Assembly (NCBI GenBank): GCA_015068035.1
Contig: SVLI01000002.1
Location: 1 to 64,000 of the forward strand
Direction of reading: 5' to 3'
Length of the DNA: 64,000 nt
From: Oscillospiraceae bacterium
GTDB lineage: Bacteria > Bacillota > Clostridia > Oscillospirales > Oscillospiraceae
The notes beneath the pieces are model-generated. The model was not told where the DNA came from. It made no database searches and was given only the letters and a program-made list of their open reading frames with translations. Position numbers and translations under genes: made by a program. Below are positions 46,123 to 55,900 of the stretch, in pieces (positions within the stretch are counted from its first letter, which is position 1; every line of letters starts with the position of its first letter).

Positions 46123-47316
46123 TTAGCCCGCTGCCAGCAGATTGTTGATCAGCGCCACAACGCCGGGATCGGTGATGGCCGATTCGCTGTCTGTCTGAAT
46201 TTCATCGCTGTAATCGTCGAGCAGGTTCATCACGCCGATATAGGCCGCAATATCCTGCTGATACTGACCGTCTGCACCCGTAAAATATTGATAATACCCG
46301 GGATCGGACATGACTACCGACAGATATTCCATCATGGACGGCCCGCCCTGTGCCTTGACGGACAGTTCCTCCAGCGTGCCGGTGATCGGGTTGCCTCCGC
46401 CGTCGTGGATGGTATAGCTTTGATCACCGGAATACTGCTCGGAATTCAGATAGCCCACCGTGGTGGAATAGAGCAGCGCCAGCGAGGGAAGCATCATGCC
46501 GTTTCCGTTTTCATCGGTCACGACCTGCCGCATCGCGTTCATAACCACGGTTCCGTCCCCGCTCTGCGCGGCAGCCGCAACCATACAAATGCCGTTGTAT
46601 GCATCCTGCACATTGGTTTCCTTCGTTGCAGAAGCAATATAGAGCGCGGTTTCGTTCACGAGCCGCGTGAGCTGGCCGTCCGTCAGCTCAGCCCAGTTTG
46701 CGCCCGTGATGCTGCCGTCCGGCGCGCTTGAAATCAGACTGTCCAGCCCTTCGTTTTGCAACCATTGATAGGCCCAGTCTGCATAACCCGCATCCATGGT
46801 AAGCGTCGCGGGAAGATCGTTCTTCCCACTCGCGAAAATATGCGCCGGATTGCCCGCGCTGCTGAGCAGAGCCTCCGTTTTTTCGGCATATTTGGAGTCC
46901 AAAATGTCCGAAACCGCATTTTTCTGCGCCTGCGTCAGCTGCAGAAGATAAATTCCGCCGGCATACATCGTGCTGTATGTCTCGGTTTTCCAGCGCAGCG
47001 TTTCTGCCCAATCGCTGCCGAACACGTTTGCCATCCATTCGCCGATGACCGCAGCATCATCCTCGGCAGTCCGCCCCACCGCAACAGCGTCCGCATCGGT
47101 ATACACATAAACGATTCCCTCCACGTCCGGATCCGTGTAGGCGCCCAGCGCAGCGGCATAGCGGATGTCACCCAGAAGCTGCGCATCCTTGGCTTCGTTG
47201 GCCTTTTTGATATACGCGCCGTAGGCGATGGTGCCCACACCCGCGAGGATGGCAAGGATGACGATGACCACAATCAGCTCCACCAGCGTGAAGCCGGCAT
47301 TTCTTTTGTTCGCCAT
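46123..47316 (-). CDS. type IV prepilin-like protein
   Basis: 397 residues. The N-terminus is a class III prepilin signal: short basic leader MANKRNAG, then FTLVELIVVIVILAILAG with Glu5 of the mature protein. A long helix and a large C-terminal domain (about 350 residues) without recognisable repeats follow. This is longer than ordinary major pilins. No pilus assembly ATPase, PilC or prepilin peptidase is in the window, so it must use machinery elsewhere or is an orphan pseudopilin. ATG 47316 with AGGGGAAAG upstream is chosen over the longer open frame. Confidence 0.85.
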   Translation of the reverse strand: MANKRNAGFTLVELIVVIVILAILAGVGTIAYGAYIKKANEAKDAQLLGDIRYAAALGAYTDPDVEGIVYVYTDADAVAVGRTAEDDAAVIGEWMANVFGSDWAETLRWKTETYSTMYAGGIYLLQLTQAQKNAVSDILDSKYAEKTEALLSSAGNPAHIFASGKNDLPATLTMDAGYADWAYQWLQNEGLDSLISSAPDGSITGANWAELTDGQLTRLVNETALYIASATKETNVQDAYNGICMVAAAAQSGDGTVVMNAMRQVVTDENGNGMMLPSLALLYSTTVGYLNSEQYSGDQSYTIHDGGGNPITGTLEELSVKAQGGPSMMEYLSVVMSDPGYYQYFTGADGQYQQDIAAYIGVMNLLDDYSDEIQTDSESAITDPGVVALINNLLAAG

Positions 47317-47436
47317 AAGGCTTTCCCCTCTTGTTCTATATGTTCCCGACTCCAAAACGGGCTTTGCAAACAACAGCGCAAACACCGCGCAGCATTCGTC
47401 CGCAGCTGCCTCTCTTTTCCCATTTTTAGCCAAATC

Positions 47437-47465
47437 ATTTTAACACAACGCGCCGCTTGTGTCAC
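47437..47465 (-). promoter_or_regulatory. promoter for prepilin gene
   Basis: Minus strand -35 GTGACA (47460-47465), 17-bp spacer, -10 TAAAAT (47437-47442). Confidence 0.5.
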
Positions 47466-47571
47466 CCTCTTTGTTTTTATGCTTTCCCGAAAAAGCGCGA
47501 TTTTTGCCCGAAAAATGCACATTCACCAAGGATTCTGTCGTTTTCCGCGGAAAATTTCACGTCCAAGGCTC

Positions 47572-47637
47572 TTGCAAATTCAAAAAATTTCCTATATAAT
47601 GTAGTTGTAATTTTATTTAACACACTATATATTGTGT
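47572..47637 (+). promoter_or_regulatory. nrdDG promoter with NrdR box
   Basis: -35 TTGCAA (47572-47577), 17-bp spacer, -10 TATAAT (47595-47600), then ACACTATATATTGTGT (47622-47637), which matches the NrdR-box consensus. A degenerate second copy may lie about 31 bases upstream, over the -10. Confidence 0.85.
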
Positions 47638-47663
47638 TTGTTTTTTGGAAGGCGGGAAGAAAT

Positions 47664-49862
47664 ATGCGAGTTATCAAGCGCAACGGCATGGAGGTTGATT
47701 TTGACATCAGCAAAATCGTCACTGCCATCACACAGGCAAATGAGGTGGTGGAAGAAGCCGAGCGCATGACCCCTGTGCAGATTCAGCGCATCGCCCAGCG
47801 GGTAGAACTGGATTGTGAGCGCATGAACCGTGCTCCCACCGTGGAGGAAATTCAGGACTTTGTTGAAAGTCAGATCATGGCGCACGGCGCATTTGAGGTG
47901 GCCAAGCGTTACATCACATACCGTTACACCCGTTCTCTCGTGCGCAAATCCAACACCACGGACGATCGGATTCTCTCTCTGATCGAGTGCAACAACGAGG
48001 AAGCCAAGCAGGAAAACTCCAACAAAAACCCGGTGGTCAACTCCACACAGCGCGACTATATGGCGGGCGAAGTCTCCCGCGATCTGACGAACCGGATCCT
48101 GCTTCCGGCCGACATTGTCAGCGCACATGAGGACGGCATCATCCATTTCCACGATGCAGACTATTATGCCCAGCATATGCACAACTGCGATCTTGTCAAT
48201 CTGGAGGATATGCTGCAAAACGGCACGGTCATCACCGACACGCTGATTGAGCGGCCGCATTCCTTTGCCACGGCCTGCAACATCGCAACGCAGATCGTCG
48301 CGCAGGTCGCCTCAAACCAATACGGCGGTCAAAGCATTTCGCTCACACATCTGGCGCCTTTTGTCGATGTCTCGCGTCAGAAGATCCGCGCGCAGGTGCT
48401 CGCCGAGGTCGAAGTGCTCGGCGCAGAGCCCGACGAGGAAAAGATCGCCCAGGTGGTGGAAAGCCGTCTGCGGGAGGAGATCCGCCGCGGTGTACAGACC
48501 ATTCAGTATCAGGTGGTAACCCTTTTGACCACCAACGGTCAGGCGCCCTTCATCACGGTTTTCATGTATCTGAACGAAGCGCGCAACGAGCAGGAGAAGC
48601 ATGACCTTGCCCTGATTATCGAGGAAATGCTCGAGCAGCGCTACCAGGGCGTGAAAAACGAGCAGGGCATCTGGGTGACGCCCGCCTTCCCCAAGCTAAT
48701 CTACACACTGGAGGAGGACAACATCCACGAGGATTCCCCCTACTATTACCTGACCAAGCTTGCGGCAAAATGCACGGCGCGCCGCATGGTGCCGGACTAT
48801 ATCTCCGAGAAAAAGATGCTCGAGCTCAAGGGCGACGTGTACACCTGCATGGGCTGCCGCAGCTTCCTGACGCCGGACCGCTTCACGGCCGCGGGCGTCG
48901 GCAACATTGCCAACGCGGGCAACTACGAGCCGGGCAAGCGCAAGTATTACGGCCGCTTCAATCAGGGTGTTGTGACCATCAACCTGCCGGATGTGGCGCT
49001 GTCCTCCGGCGGCAACGTCGAAAAGTTCTGGGACATCTTTGAGCAGCGGCTGGAGCTCTGCCACCGCGCGCTGCGCTGCCGTCACGAGCGTCTGAAGGGC
49101 ACGCTCAGCGACGCGGCGCCCATCCTGTGGCAGTACGGCGCCTGTGCGCGTCTGAAAAAGGGCGAGCCCATCGACAAGCTGCTCTACGGCGGCTATTCCA
49201 CCATCTCGCTGGGCTATGCGGGCCTGTATGAATGCGTCCGGTATATGACCGGCAAGTCCCACACCGATCCCAGCGCTACGCCCTTTGCCCTGCAGGTCAT
49301 GCAGAAGATGAACGACAAATGCGCCGAGTGGAAGAAGGCGGAGGACATTGACTACTCCCTCTACGGCACGCCGCTGGAGTCCACCACCTACAAGTTTGCC
49401 AAGTGCCTGCAGCGCCGCTTCGGCATCGTGGAGGGCGTGACGGACAAGGGCTACATCACCAACAGCTACCACGTCCACGTCTCCGAGGAGATTGACGCTT
49501 TCACCAAGCTGCAGTTCGAATCCCAGTTCCAGGCCCTGTCCCCCGGCGGTGCGATCAGCTATGTCGAGGTGCCCAACATGCAAAACAACCTCGAAGCTGT
49601 GCTGCAGGTGATGAAGTTCATCTACGACAACATCATCTACGCCGAGCTGAACACCAAGAGCGACTATTGCCAGGAGTGCGGCTGGGACGGCGAGATCGAA
49701 ATCGTGGAAGAGAACGGCAAGCTCATCTGGAAATGCCCCAAATGCGGCAACACCGACCAGAACAAAATGAACGTCGCACGCCGCACCTGTGGCTACATCG
49801 GCACGCAGTTCTGGAATCAGGGCCGCACGCAGGAGATTAAGGAGCGCGTTCTGCATCTTTAA
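47664..49862 (+). CDS. nrdD: anaerobic ribonucleoside-triphosphate reductase
   Basis: 732 residues. An N-terminal ATP-cone (MRVIKRNGMEVDFDISKIV) senses dATP/ATP. The catalytic barrel contains TCMGCRSFLTP-type cysteines. Near the C-terminus is a four-Cys zinc site (CQECGWDGE...CPKCGN) and the glycyl-radical motif RRTCGYIGTQFWNQGR. It makes dNTPs in anaerobic cells after activation by NrdG. ATG 47664 follows the ATP-cone consensus; the frame is open upstream through the NrdR box but that is leader. Confidence 0.96.
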   Translation: MRVIKRNGMEVDFDISKIVTAITQANEVVEEAERMTPVQIQRIAQRVELDCERMNRAPTVEEIQDFVESQIMAHGAFEVAKRYITYRYTRSLVRKSNTTDDRILSLIECNNEEAKQENSNKNPVVNSTQRDYMAGEVSRDLTNRILLPADIVSAHEDGIIHFHDADYYAQHMHNCDLVNLEDMLQNGTVITDTLIERPHSFATACNIATQIVAQVASNQYGGQSISLTHLAPFVDVSRQKIRAQVLAEVEVLGAEPDEEKIAQVVESRLREEIRRGVQTIQYQVVTLLTTNGQAPFITVFMYLNEARNEQEKHDLALIIEEMLEQRYQGVKNEQGIWVTPAFPKLIYTLEEDNIHEDSPYYYLTKLAAKCTARRMVPDYISEKKMLELKGDVYTCMGCRSFLTPDRFTAAGVGNIANAGNYEPGKRKYYGRFNQGVVTINLPDVALSSGGNVEKFWDIFEQRLELCHRALRCRHERLKGTLSDAAPILWQYGACARLKKGEPIDKLLYGGYSTISLGYAGLYECVRYMTGKSHTDPSATPFALQVMQKMNDKCAEWKKAEDIDYSLYGTPLESTTYKFAKCLQRRFGIVEGVTDKGYITNSYHVHVSEEIDAFTKLQFESQFQALSPGGAISYVEVPNMQNNLEAVLQVMKFIYDNIIYAELNTKSDYCQECGWDGEIEIVEENGKLIWKCPKCGNTDQNKMNVARRTCGYIGTQFWNQGRTQEIKERVLHL

Positions 49863-49926
49863 TCCGAAATGAAAAACGAAGAGGAAAGAAGCGGCTTTTG
49901 CCGCTCTTTCCTTTCATGGAGTGTCT

Positions 49927-50448
49927 ATGTATTACGGAGAAATCAAAAATTGTGACATCGCAAACGGCATTGGCGTTCGGGTGAGCCTGTTCGTATCCGG
50001 CTGCACCAACCATTGCCCCCATTGTTTCCAGCCTCAGACTTGGGACTTTTGCTACGGACAGCCTTTCACAGAGGAAACGGAGCAGACACTTTTGGAGATG
50101 CTCGCGCCGGACTACATCAGCGGCCTGACGCTTTTGGGTGGCGAGCCAATGGAGCCGGAAAATCAGCGCGCGCTGCTGCCTTTTCTGCGCCGGGTAAGGG
50201 AGCGCTATCCCCAAAAAAGCATCTGGTGCTTCACCGGCTTCACCTATGAGCAGCTGCACCGGCCGGAGGAGCATTGCCGCTGCGAGGCAACGGATGCGCT
50301 GCTGGAAATGCTGGACGTGCTGGTGGATGGCCGGTATGAAGAGGCGCTGCACGACATTGCCTTGCTGTTTCGCGGCAGCAGCAACCAGCGACTGATCGAC
50401 TTAAACGCGACCCGAAGCACCGGCGCGCTGACCCTTTGGGAGCCGTAA
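49927..50448 (+). CDS. nrdG: NrdG, glycyl-radical activating enzyme
   Basis: 173 residues, radical SAM protein. The Fe-S motif CTNHCPHC (C-x3-C-x2-C) sits in SGCTNHCPHCFQPQTW, followed by LTLLGGEPM. It generates the glycyl radical in NrdD. ATG 49927 is preferred over GTG 49921 because GGAG lies just upstream. It is co-transcribed with nrdD (64-base gap). Confidence 0.95.
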   Translation: MYYGEIKNCDIANGIGVRVSLFVSGCTNHCPHCFQPQTWDFCYGQPFTEETEQTLLEMLAPDYISGLTLLGGEPMEPENQRALLPFLRRVRERYPQKSIWCFTGFTYEQLHRPEEHCRCEATDALLEMLDVLVDGRYEEALHDIALLFRGSSNQRLIDLNATRSTGALTLWEP

Positions 50449-50532
50449 GAAGAAGTATTGAATTCAAATCCTGCAGGCTGTGCCCGTGGGGCGCATTCCG
50501 CAAGCCGGATCAAAGGAGAGAGGAGAAAGATC

Positions 50533-51765
50533 ATGCAGTTTATTACCGAGCATAAGCAAACCGAAATCTGCGGAGAATACGACGTAATCGTGGCCGGCGG
50601 CGGTGTTGCCGGTGTTTCCGCGGCGCTTTCCGCGGCGAGAAACGGCTCCCGTGTGCTGCTGCTGGAGAAAACCACCGTTTTTGGCGGCCTTGCCACCTCC
50701 GGCCTTGTGATTTTGTACTTCCCCATTGACGATGGCATGGGGCACAAAGTCATCGGCGGTCTGTGCGAGGAGCTCCTCCACGCCTCCATCCAATACGGTT
50801 ACGACAGTCTGCCCGACGCATGGCGGGACGGCCCGATGGAGGCGGACACCAAAGAGCGCTATGAAACCGTTTTCAACGCCCCCGCATTCGTGCTGGCGCT
50901 GGATGAGAAGATCAAGGAGGCCGGCATTGATCTGCTGCTGGACACCGTGGTCTGCGATGTCGTTATGGACGGCGACGTCTGCAAGGCGGTCATCGTGGAA
51001 AACAAATCCGGCAGACAGGCCTATCTCTGCAAGGCCGTTGTGGACGCCACCGGTGATGCCGACGTGTTTTTCCACGCGGGCGCGCCTTTGATCGACGGCA
51101 CCAACACCCTTGCTTACTGGGCTTACTGCCAGTCCGACACCAGCGAAAACATTTTCCGCCCCGGCGGCACACCGCCGAAGTACGTCAAGGTGATGGCGCT
51201 CGGACTGGCCGGCGGCGGTGATCTGCCGGAAGAATACAAGGGCAAATATCACGGCTGCAGCGTGCAGGAGACCACAAGATTCCTGCTGGACGGCCGCGAG
51301 CTGGCTTTGAAGCGGCTCAAGCGCGATCCCAGCCTGATCTATACCTCCTTCCCCAGCCAGGCGCAGTTCCGCACCACCCGCCGCATCGACGGCCTGCACA
51401 ATTCCAGCCGCAACGATGCCGGCATCCGGTATGAGGACTCCATCGGCTGCACCGGAATCCGGGGAGATCAGGGTCTCGTTTACGAGGTTCCTTTCCGCGA
51501 GCTCTGCAGCAGCGCCGTTAAAAACGTCTTTGCCGCCGGACGCATTCTTGTCGACGTCTTCCGCGGCATCCCCACCTGTGCCATGACCGGCCAGGCTGCC
51601 GGCACAGCCGCCATGCTGATGGCCGCCAAGGGCGAGGTCAACATCAAGGAGCTGCAGGCCATCCTCGTGAAGGACAAGACAATCCTCCACATGAGTGACG
51701 CGCAGGTCGAGCACTCCCGCGCATGGGTCAACGCCCACGCGGACAAGGGCCCCCAGGCCGGATAA
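50533..51765 (+). CDS. FAD-dependent oxidoreductase
   Basis: 410 residues. An N-terminal Rossmann motif (YDVIVAGGGVAGVSAALSAARNG, dinucleotide-binding GGGVAG) and a downstream acidic LLLEK bind FAD; ATGDADVFFHAG and AAGRILVDVF..GIPTCAMTGQAAGTAA are typical of the FAD_oxidored (PF12831) group found in clostridia. The substrate is unknown. GGAGAGAGGAG precedes ATG 50533. Confidence 0.88.
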   Translation: MQFITEHKQTEICGEYDVIVAGGGVAGVSAALSAARNGSRVLLLEKTTVFGGLATSGLVILYFPIDDGMGHKVIGGLCEELLHASIQYGYDSLPDAWRDGPMEADTKERYETVFNAPAFVLALDEKIKEAGIDLLLDTVVCDVVMDGDVCKAVIVENKSGRQAYLCKAVVDATGDADVFFHAGAPLIDGTNTLAYWAYCQSDTSENIFRPGGTPPKYVKVMALGLAGGGDLPEEYKGKYHGCSVQETTRFLLDGRELALKRLKRDPSLIYTSFPSQAQFRTTRRIDGLHNSSRNDAGIRYEDSIGCTGIRGDQGLVYEVPFRELCSSAVKNVFAAGRILVDVFRGIPTCAMTGQAAGTAAMLMAAKGEVNIKELQAILVKDKTILHMSDAQVEHSRAWVNAHADKGPQAG

Positions 51766-51847
51766 ACGCTTTGTTTTCACGCGGTAAAAGCCGATTCTTT
51801 TCCACGCAGGCAGCAAGTGGGGAAAAGGCGCATCTCAAAATGATAAG

Positions 51848-51891
51848 AAAAGAACAGGGCGCAGGGTGTATTCCCCGCGCCCTGTTCTTTT
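51848..51891. terminator. bidirectional intrinsic terminator
   Basis: A perfect 15-bp stem (51848-51862 with 51877-51891), A- and T-rich ends, between convergent genes. Confidence 0.92.
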
Positions 51892-51919
51892 CTTTGCTCT
51901 CAAGCTCCAAATTGCAGCC

Positions 51920-52240
51920 TTAAAACACAAGCTGCACCAACAGCACATAGCAGACCGTGCCGCCGAGAATGCTCAGAATCGAGCTACGCTTCCAGATATG
52001 TAATCCAACCACCACCGCGCAGGCAATCAACTCCGGCGCACCGAAGGGCGAGGCCGTAAAATTGATGTTCCGCAGGCAGTAAATCACCAGCATTCCCATG
52101 ACGGCGCAGGGCAAAACCCGCCCCAGATATTGAATGTACGGCGGAGTTTCCCGCTTGCCCCCGAACAGCACAAAGGGCAAAAAGCGCAGCGCAACCGTCA
52201 CCACCGCGGCAACCGCAATAATCAGCACCGAATGCATCAT
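51920..52240 (-). CDS. azlD: AzlD, small subunit of branched-chain amino acid exporter
   Basis: 106 residues, four hydrophobic segments (VLIIAVAAVVTVALRFLPFVLFG; YLGRVLPCAVMGMLVIYCL). Matches AzlD, which with AzlC exports branched-chain amino acids. It starts in an ATGA overlap with azlC. Confidence 0.88.
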   Translation of the reverse strand: MMHSVLIIAVAAVVTVALRFLPFVLFGGKRETPPYIQYLGRVLPCAVMGMLVIYCLRNINFTASPFGAPELIACAVVVGLHIWKRSSILSILGGTVCYVLLVQLVF

Positions 52241-52923
52241 GCCTTGCCCTCCGATCTCTTCCGATAGAGGGTCAACGCCAGCCAAATCAGCGCGATGGCC
52301 GGAATCAGAAACTGATCCGCCCCGAAGACAAGCCGACACAGCACCGAGATTCCAATGCTCATCAGCACCGGGACATGGTCATCGCTGCTGAGCCACTGCT
52401 CGGTCACCACCGAAACAAACAGCGCCGTCAGCGCAAAATCAATGCCTTTCGTATTAAACGGGAGCACAGCGCCTAGCGCGCAACCCAAAACAGACCCCAG
52501 CACCCAATAGAGCTGATCAAACAGCGTAACCAGGAAGTAATACAGCTTCTCCTTGCCCGGTTCCAGCGCTGTCGGCGCGCAGACAAGCGAAAAGGTCTCA
52601 TCGGTGAGTCCGAAAATCAGATAGGGCTTGGCCTTGCCCGTATCCCGGTAGCGTTCGATCATGGACAGCCCGTAAAACAGATGCCGCATATTCACCGCCA
52701 GTGTGGTCAGCGCCGTGGTCAGCAGGCTTGCCCCGCTGCACATCAGCTCCACCGCCACGAACTGCATCGTTCCGGCATAAATAAACAGGCTGGATCCGGC
52801 TGCCCACAGCGGACCGTAGCCTCTGCTGCTCAGGACAATTCCAAAGCTCAGTCCGATAACCAGGTAGCCGGTCAGGACAGGAAATGTATCCGTAATTGCT
52901 TTTTTCAGAACAGATCTGCTCAC
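52237..52923 (-). CDS. azlC: AzlC, large subunit of branched-chain amino acid exporter
   Basis: 228 residues, about seven hydrophobic segments. Family motifs include TGYLVIGLSFGIVL, YAGTMQFVAVELM and VNMRHLFYGLSM. GTG 52923 (VSRSVLKKAI) is the most likely start, although the ribosome site is weak; no ATG lies nearby in frame. The pair sits beside two amino-acid importers, a plausible balance of uptake and overflow. Confidence 0.87.
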   Translation of the reverse strand: MSRSVLKKAITDTFPVLTGYLVIGLSFGIVLSSRGYGPLWAAGSSLFIYAGTMQFVAVELMCSGASLLTTALTTLAVNMRHLFYGLSMIERYRDTGKAKPYLIFGLTDETFSLVCAPTALEPGKEKLYYFLVTLFDQLYWVLGSVLGCALGAVLPFNTKGIDFALTALFVSVVTEQWLSSDDHVPVLMSIGISVLCRLVFGADQFLIPAIALIWLALTLYRKRSEGKA

Positions 52924-52979
52924 TCGTGTTTCGCTCTTTCTGCAATCATTATTGTCTAAATCCAACGAATTGAATAATA

Positions 52980-53011
52980 CCCGGCCGCTTCCAATGCAGA
53001 ATGCGGCCGGG
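52980..53011 (-). terminator. terminator of the TrpXYZ-like operon
   Basis: Perfect 9-bp stem CCCGGCCGC (52980-52988) with GCGGCCGGG (53003-53011); TATTATTC follows on the minus strand. Confidence 0.75.
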
Positions 53012-53032
53012 CAAATCATCAAAATAATTTTC

Positions 53033-53827
53033 TTAGGACAGCAGCACCGAATCGGTCTCTTCCTGCACGCCGGCAACCTCGGCAAATTTTTCCAGCAGCT
53101 CCGACTTTGTGAGATGCTGTTTTTCTTCGCCCGAGATGTCCAGAATGATGCGGCCGTTGTTCATCATAATCAGCCGGTTTCCGTGCCGGATGGCGTCACT
53201 CATGTTGTGCGTGATCATCAGGCAGGTGAGTTGGTTCTCCTGCACGATCCGGTCGGACAATTCCAGCACCTTGGCCGCCGTCGCCGGATCGAGCGCTGCG
53301 GTGTGCTCGTCGAGCAGCAGGAGCTTCGGCTGCTGAAGCGAGGCCATAAGCAACGTCAGCGCCTGACGCTGACCGCCGGAAAGCAGGCCGACCTTTGCGG
53401 TCATGCGGCTCTCCAGCCCAAGCCCCAGCGTTTTGAGCTTTTCATAGTATTCTTCACGCTCTGCTTTTGTGATGCCGCTGCGGAGCGTACGCTTTTTTCC
53501 GCGGCGCATGGCGAGCGCCAGATTTTCTTCGATCTGCATGGAGGCAGCCGTGCCGGTCATCGGATCCTGAAACACACGTCCGATGAATTTCGCGCGCTTA
53601 TACTCCGGCAGATGTGTCACATCCTTGCCATCAATATAGATGTTGCCGCAATCGACCGGCCAAACACCGGCCACGGCGTTGAGCAGTGTGGATTTTCCCG
53701 CGCCGTTGCCGCCGATCACCGTGCAGAACTCCCCGGCATTCAAATGCAGCGAGAGGTTATTGAGCGCGCATTTTTCGTTGACCGTTCCGGCGTTGAAGGT
53801 CTTGGCGATATTCTGAACATCAAGCAT
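53033..53827 (-). CDS. ABC transporter ATPase, TrpZ-like
   Basis: 264 residues. Walker A GGNGAGKS, Q-loop FQDPMTG, signature LSGGQRQAL, Walker B LLLLDEHTAALDP and the H-loop ITHNMSDA are intact. DEHTAALDP and the permease partner place it with the TrpXYZ-type importers. It overlaps the permease gene by eight bases. Confidence 0.92.
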   Translation of the reverse strand: MLDVQNIAKTFNAGTVNEKCALNNLSLHLNAGEFCTVIGGNGAGKSTLLNAVAGVWPVDCGNIYIDGKDVTHLPEYKRAKFIGRVFQDPMTGTAASMQIEENLALAMRRGKKRTLRSGITKAEREEYYEKLKTLGLGLESRMTAKVGLLSGGQRQALTLLMASLQQPKLLLLDEHTAALDPATAAKVLELSDRIVQENQLTCLMITHNMSDAIRHGNRLIMMNNGRIILDISGEEKQHLTKSELLEKFAEVAGVQEETDSVLLS

Positions 53828-54767
53828 GCCTGGACGCCCTCGCTTTCGATGATTTTGAGAAATACCTGCCCTTCAGATAGGGAACGGCAAGGAAGATCGC
53901 CACCACAACGGCAGTGAGCAGCTTCAGGTCGGTCGTGGAGAGGCCCAGCCGCAGCACGAACTGGATCACAATATAATAAATGATGGCACCGAAGGTGCAG
54001 GAAAGCAGCAGCAGCGCAAAATTGCGGAAGATTTTGCTGAAAACGACTTCGCCGATGATCACAGCGGCAAGGCCGATGACGATGGCGCCGCGCCCCATGT
54101 CGATCGTGGCGCTGCCCTGATACTGTGCCAGAAGGCCGCCGGCAAGGGCAACAAGACCGTTGGAGACCATCAGGCCGACAACCTTGTTGACGTTGGTGTT
54201 GATGCCCTGCGCACGTGCCATGCTCTGATTGGCGCCGGTGGCGCGAATCGAGCAGCCAACCTCCGTGCCGAAAAACCAATAGAGAATGCCAATCACAACC
54301 ACCGTGAGGATAAGGAGCATCAGAATCGGGTTATTGACGCCCAGCTCGCGCACGAAGCGGGAAGAAACCACCAGCGGGAATTTGTCCACGCTGACCGGCA
54401 GCGTTGCCTGCGTGCCGGCGTCGGTGCCCCAGCCCATAATGCGCAGGTTGACGGAGTACAGCGCCAGCTGCGTCAGAATGCCGGACAAAATGGCCGGTAT
54501 TCCGCAGGCCGTGTGCAGCAATCCCGTGACCAGGCCGGCGAGCATGCCAACAAGGAAAGCGCAGATCAGCGCAACCCAGGGATTGACGCCGTTGACAATC
54601 AGCAGAACGCACAGTGCGCCGCCGGTGCACAGAGAGCCGTCCACGGTCAGGTCCGCAATATCAAGGACACGATAGGTGACGTAAACACCAATGGCCATTA
54701 TGCCCCAGATCAGACCCTGACCGATTGAGCCGGGTGTGGCACGCAGAAAAGTTAACAAGAAGTCCAA
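53820..54767 (-). CDS. ABC transporter permease, TrpY-like
   Basis: About 315 residues, roughly eight to nine hydrophobic segments, related to LivH-type permeases. The beginning LIWGIMAIGVYVTYRVLDIADLTVDGSL is diagnostic of the ABC_sub_bind-associated permeases. I chose TTG 54767, with GGAGG eight bases upstream; the frame stays open to 54803 without a ribosome site. Confidence 0.88.
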   Translation of the reverse strand: MDFLLTFLRATPGSIGQGLIWGIMAIGVYVTYRVLDIADLTVDGSLCTGGALCVLLIVNGVNPWVALICAFLVGMLAGLVTGLLHTACGIPAILSGILTQLALYSVNLRIMGWGTDAGTQATLPVSVDKFPLVVSSRFVRELGVNNPILMLLILTVVVIGILYWFFGTEVGCSIRATGANQSMARAQGINTNVNKVVGLMVSNGLVALAGGLLAQYQGSATIDMGRGAIVIGLAAVIIGEVVFSKIFRNFALLLLSCTFGAIIYYIVIQFVLRLGLSTTDLKLLTAVVVAIFLAVPYLKGRYFSKSSKARASRHA

Positions 54768-54815
54768 AGCCCATTCCTCCGGAAGTTGTGATAAAGCGGG
54801 CACTTTTTTCGCCCG

Positions 54816-54850
54816 AAAGCAGAGGAAAGGTGTGCCCTCTCCTCTGCTTT
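54816..54850. other. intercistronic hairpin after binding-protein gene
   Basis: 11-bp stem (54816-54826 with 54840-54850) between the binding-protein and permease genes. It probably protects the binding-protein mRNA and sets its excess over the membrane subunits. Confidence 0.55.
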
Positions 54851-54863
54851 TGTAACCAGTCTT

Positions 54864-55853
54864 TTACAGGTCAGCCGTGCTCACGTAGCCTTCGGGAGGC
54901 GTGATGTCAAGCGCAGCGCAGTTGTCAGGATTGTAAACCTTGGTGAATTCGGTGACGGACTGGACAGGCATGGTGGAGATGTCCGCCTCGCCCTTGAGAA
55001 TCTGGACAGCCATCTGACCGGTGGTGTAGCCAAGATCATAGTAGTCGATGCCCAGCGTTGCAACGCCGCACACGCCGCAGGTGCTGACGTCACCGCTGAT
55101 CACCGGCACGCCGGCAGCCAAAACCACGTTGGCGATGGTCTCGGTGTTGGCAGCAGCCACGTTGTCGGTGGGGATGTAGATGACGTCCGAACCGTCACAG
55201 GCGGTCTGCGTGACGCTGGCAAGGTCGTTCACGTCATTGAACGCGTAGTTCGTGCAGGTGTAGCCATAGCCTTCCAGATGCTTCCGGATGTTTTCGACCT
55301 GGTAGATGCTGTTGGCCTCGGCGGAGCAGTAAAGCAGACCCACCGTCTTCGCATCGGGGAAGAGCTCATGCAGCACCTCGGCCTGGCCGTCCAGCGGGGC
55401 AAGGTCAGAAGCGCCGGAGACGTTGCCGCCAACCGTGCCGGTCCAATCGGTGATGCCCAGCGCGGAGGCAAAGTCGGTGACGGAAGTGCCCAGAACCGGG
55501 ATGGTGTCCGTTGCGGAAGCCGCCGTCGTCAGCGGCAGGGTAGCGTTGCCGAGGATCAGATCCACATCCTCTGCGATGAAGCCGTCGATGATGGTGGTGC
55601 AGTTGGTGGCTTCACCGCCGGCGTTGCCCTCGCTGAAGGTAACGGCGTCGCCGAAGGCTTCCTTGAGCGCATCCTTGAAGCCCTGAGTTGCGCTGTCGAG
55701 CGAGGGATGCGGCAGCAGCTGGCAAATGCCGACTGTGTAGGTCTTGGCATCAGCGTTGTTTGCATCGTTCTTGTCGTTGGCAGGTTCGCCGCCGCAGGCG
55801 ACGAGGCAGAGGCAAAGTGCCGCTGCGAGGATGAGTGAAAGCAGTTTTTTCAT
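54864..55853 (-). CDS. ABC transporter substrate-binding lipoprotein, TrpX-like
   Basis: 329 residues. A lipoprotein signal (LCLVACGG, Cys20) leads to the ABC_sub_bind (PF04392) fold: YTVGICQLLPHPSLDSATQGF, LILGNATLPL, GVCGVATLGIDYYDLGYTTG and the mature end near KVYNPDNCAALDI. TrpX members bind aromatic amino acids, and the Phe/Tyr-rich leader peptide upstream supports that here. A terminator lies between leader and start. AAGGAG precedes the ATG. Confidence 0.92.
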   Translation of the reverse strand: MKKLLSLILAAALCLCLVACGGEPANDKNDANNADAKTYTVGICQLLPHPSLDSATQGFKDALKEAFGDAVTFSEGNAGGEATNCTTIIDGFIAEDVDLILGNATLPLTTAASATDTIPVLGTSVTDFASALGITDWTGTVGGNVSGASDLAPLDGQAEVLHELFPDAKTVGLLYCSAEANSIYQVENIRKHLEGYGYTCTNYAFNDVNDLASVTQTACDGSDVIYIPTDNVAAANTETIANVVLAAGVPVISGDVSTCGVCGVATLGIDYYDLGYTTGQMAVQILKGEADISTMPVQSVTEFTKVYNPDNCAALDITPPEGYVSTADL

Positions 55854-55900
55854 TGTGGAGTTCTCCTTTTGATTGAAAAAATTTTTTTGGTCAAAATAAC

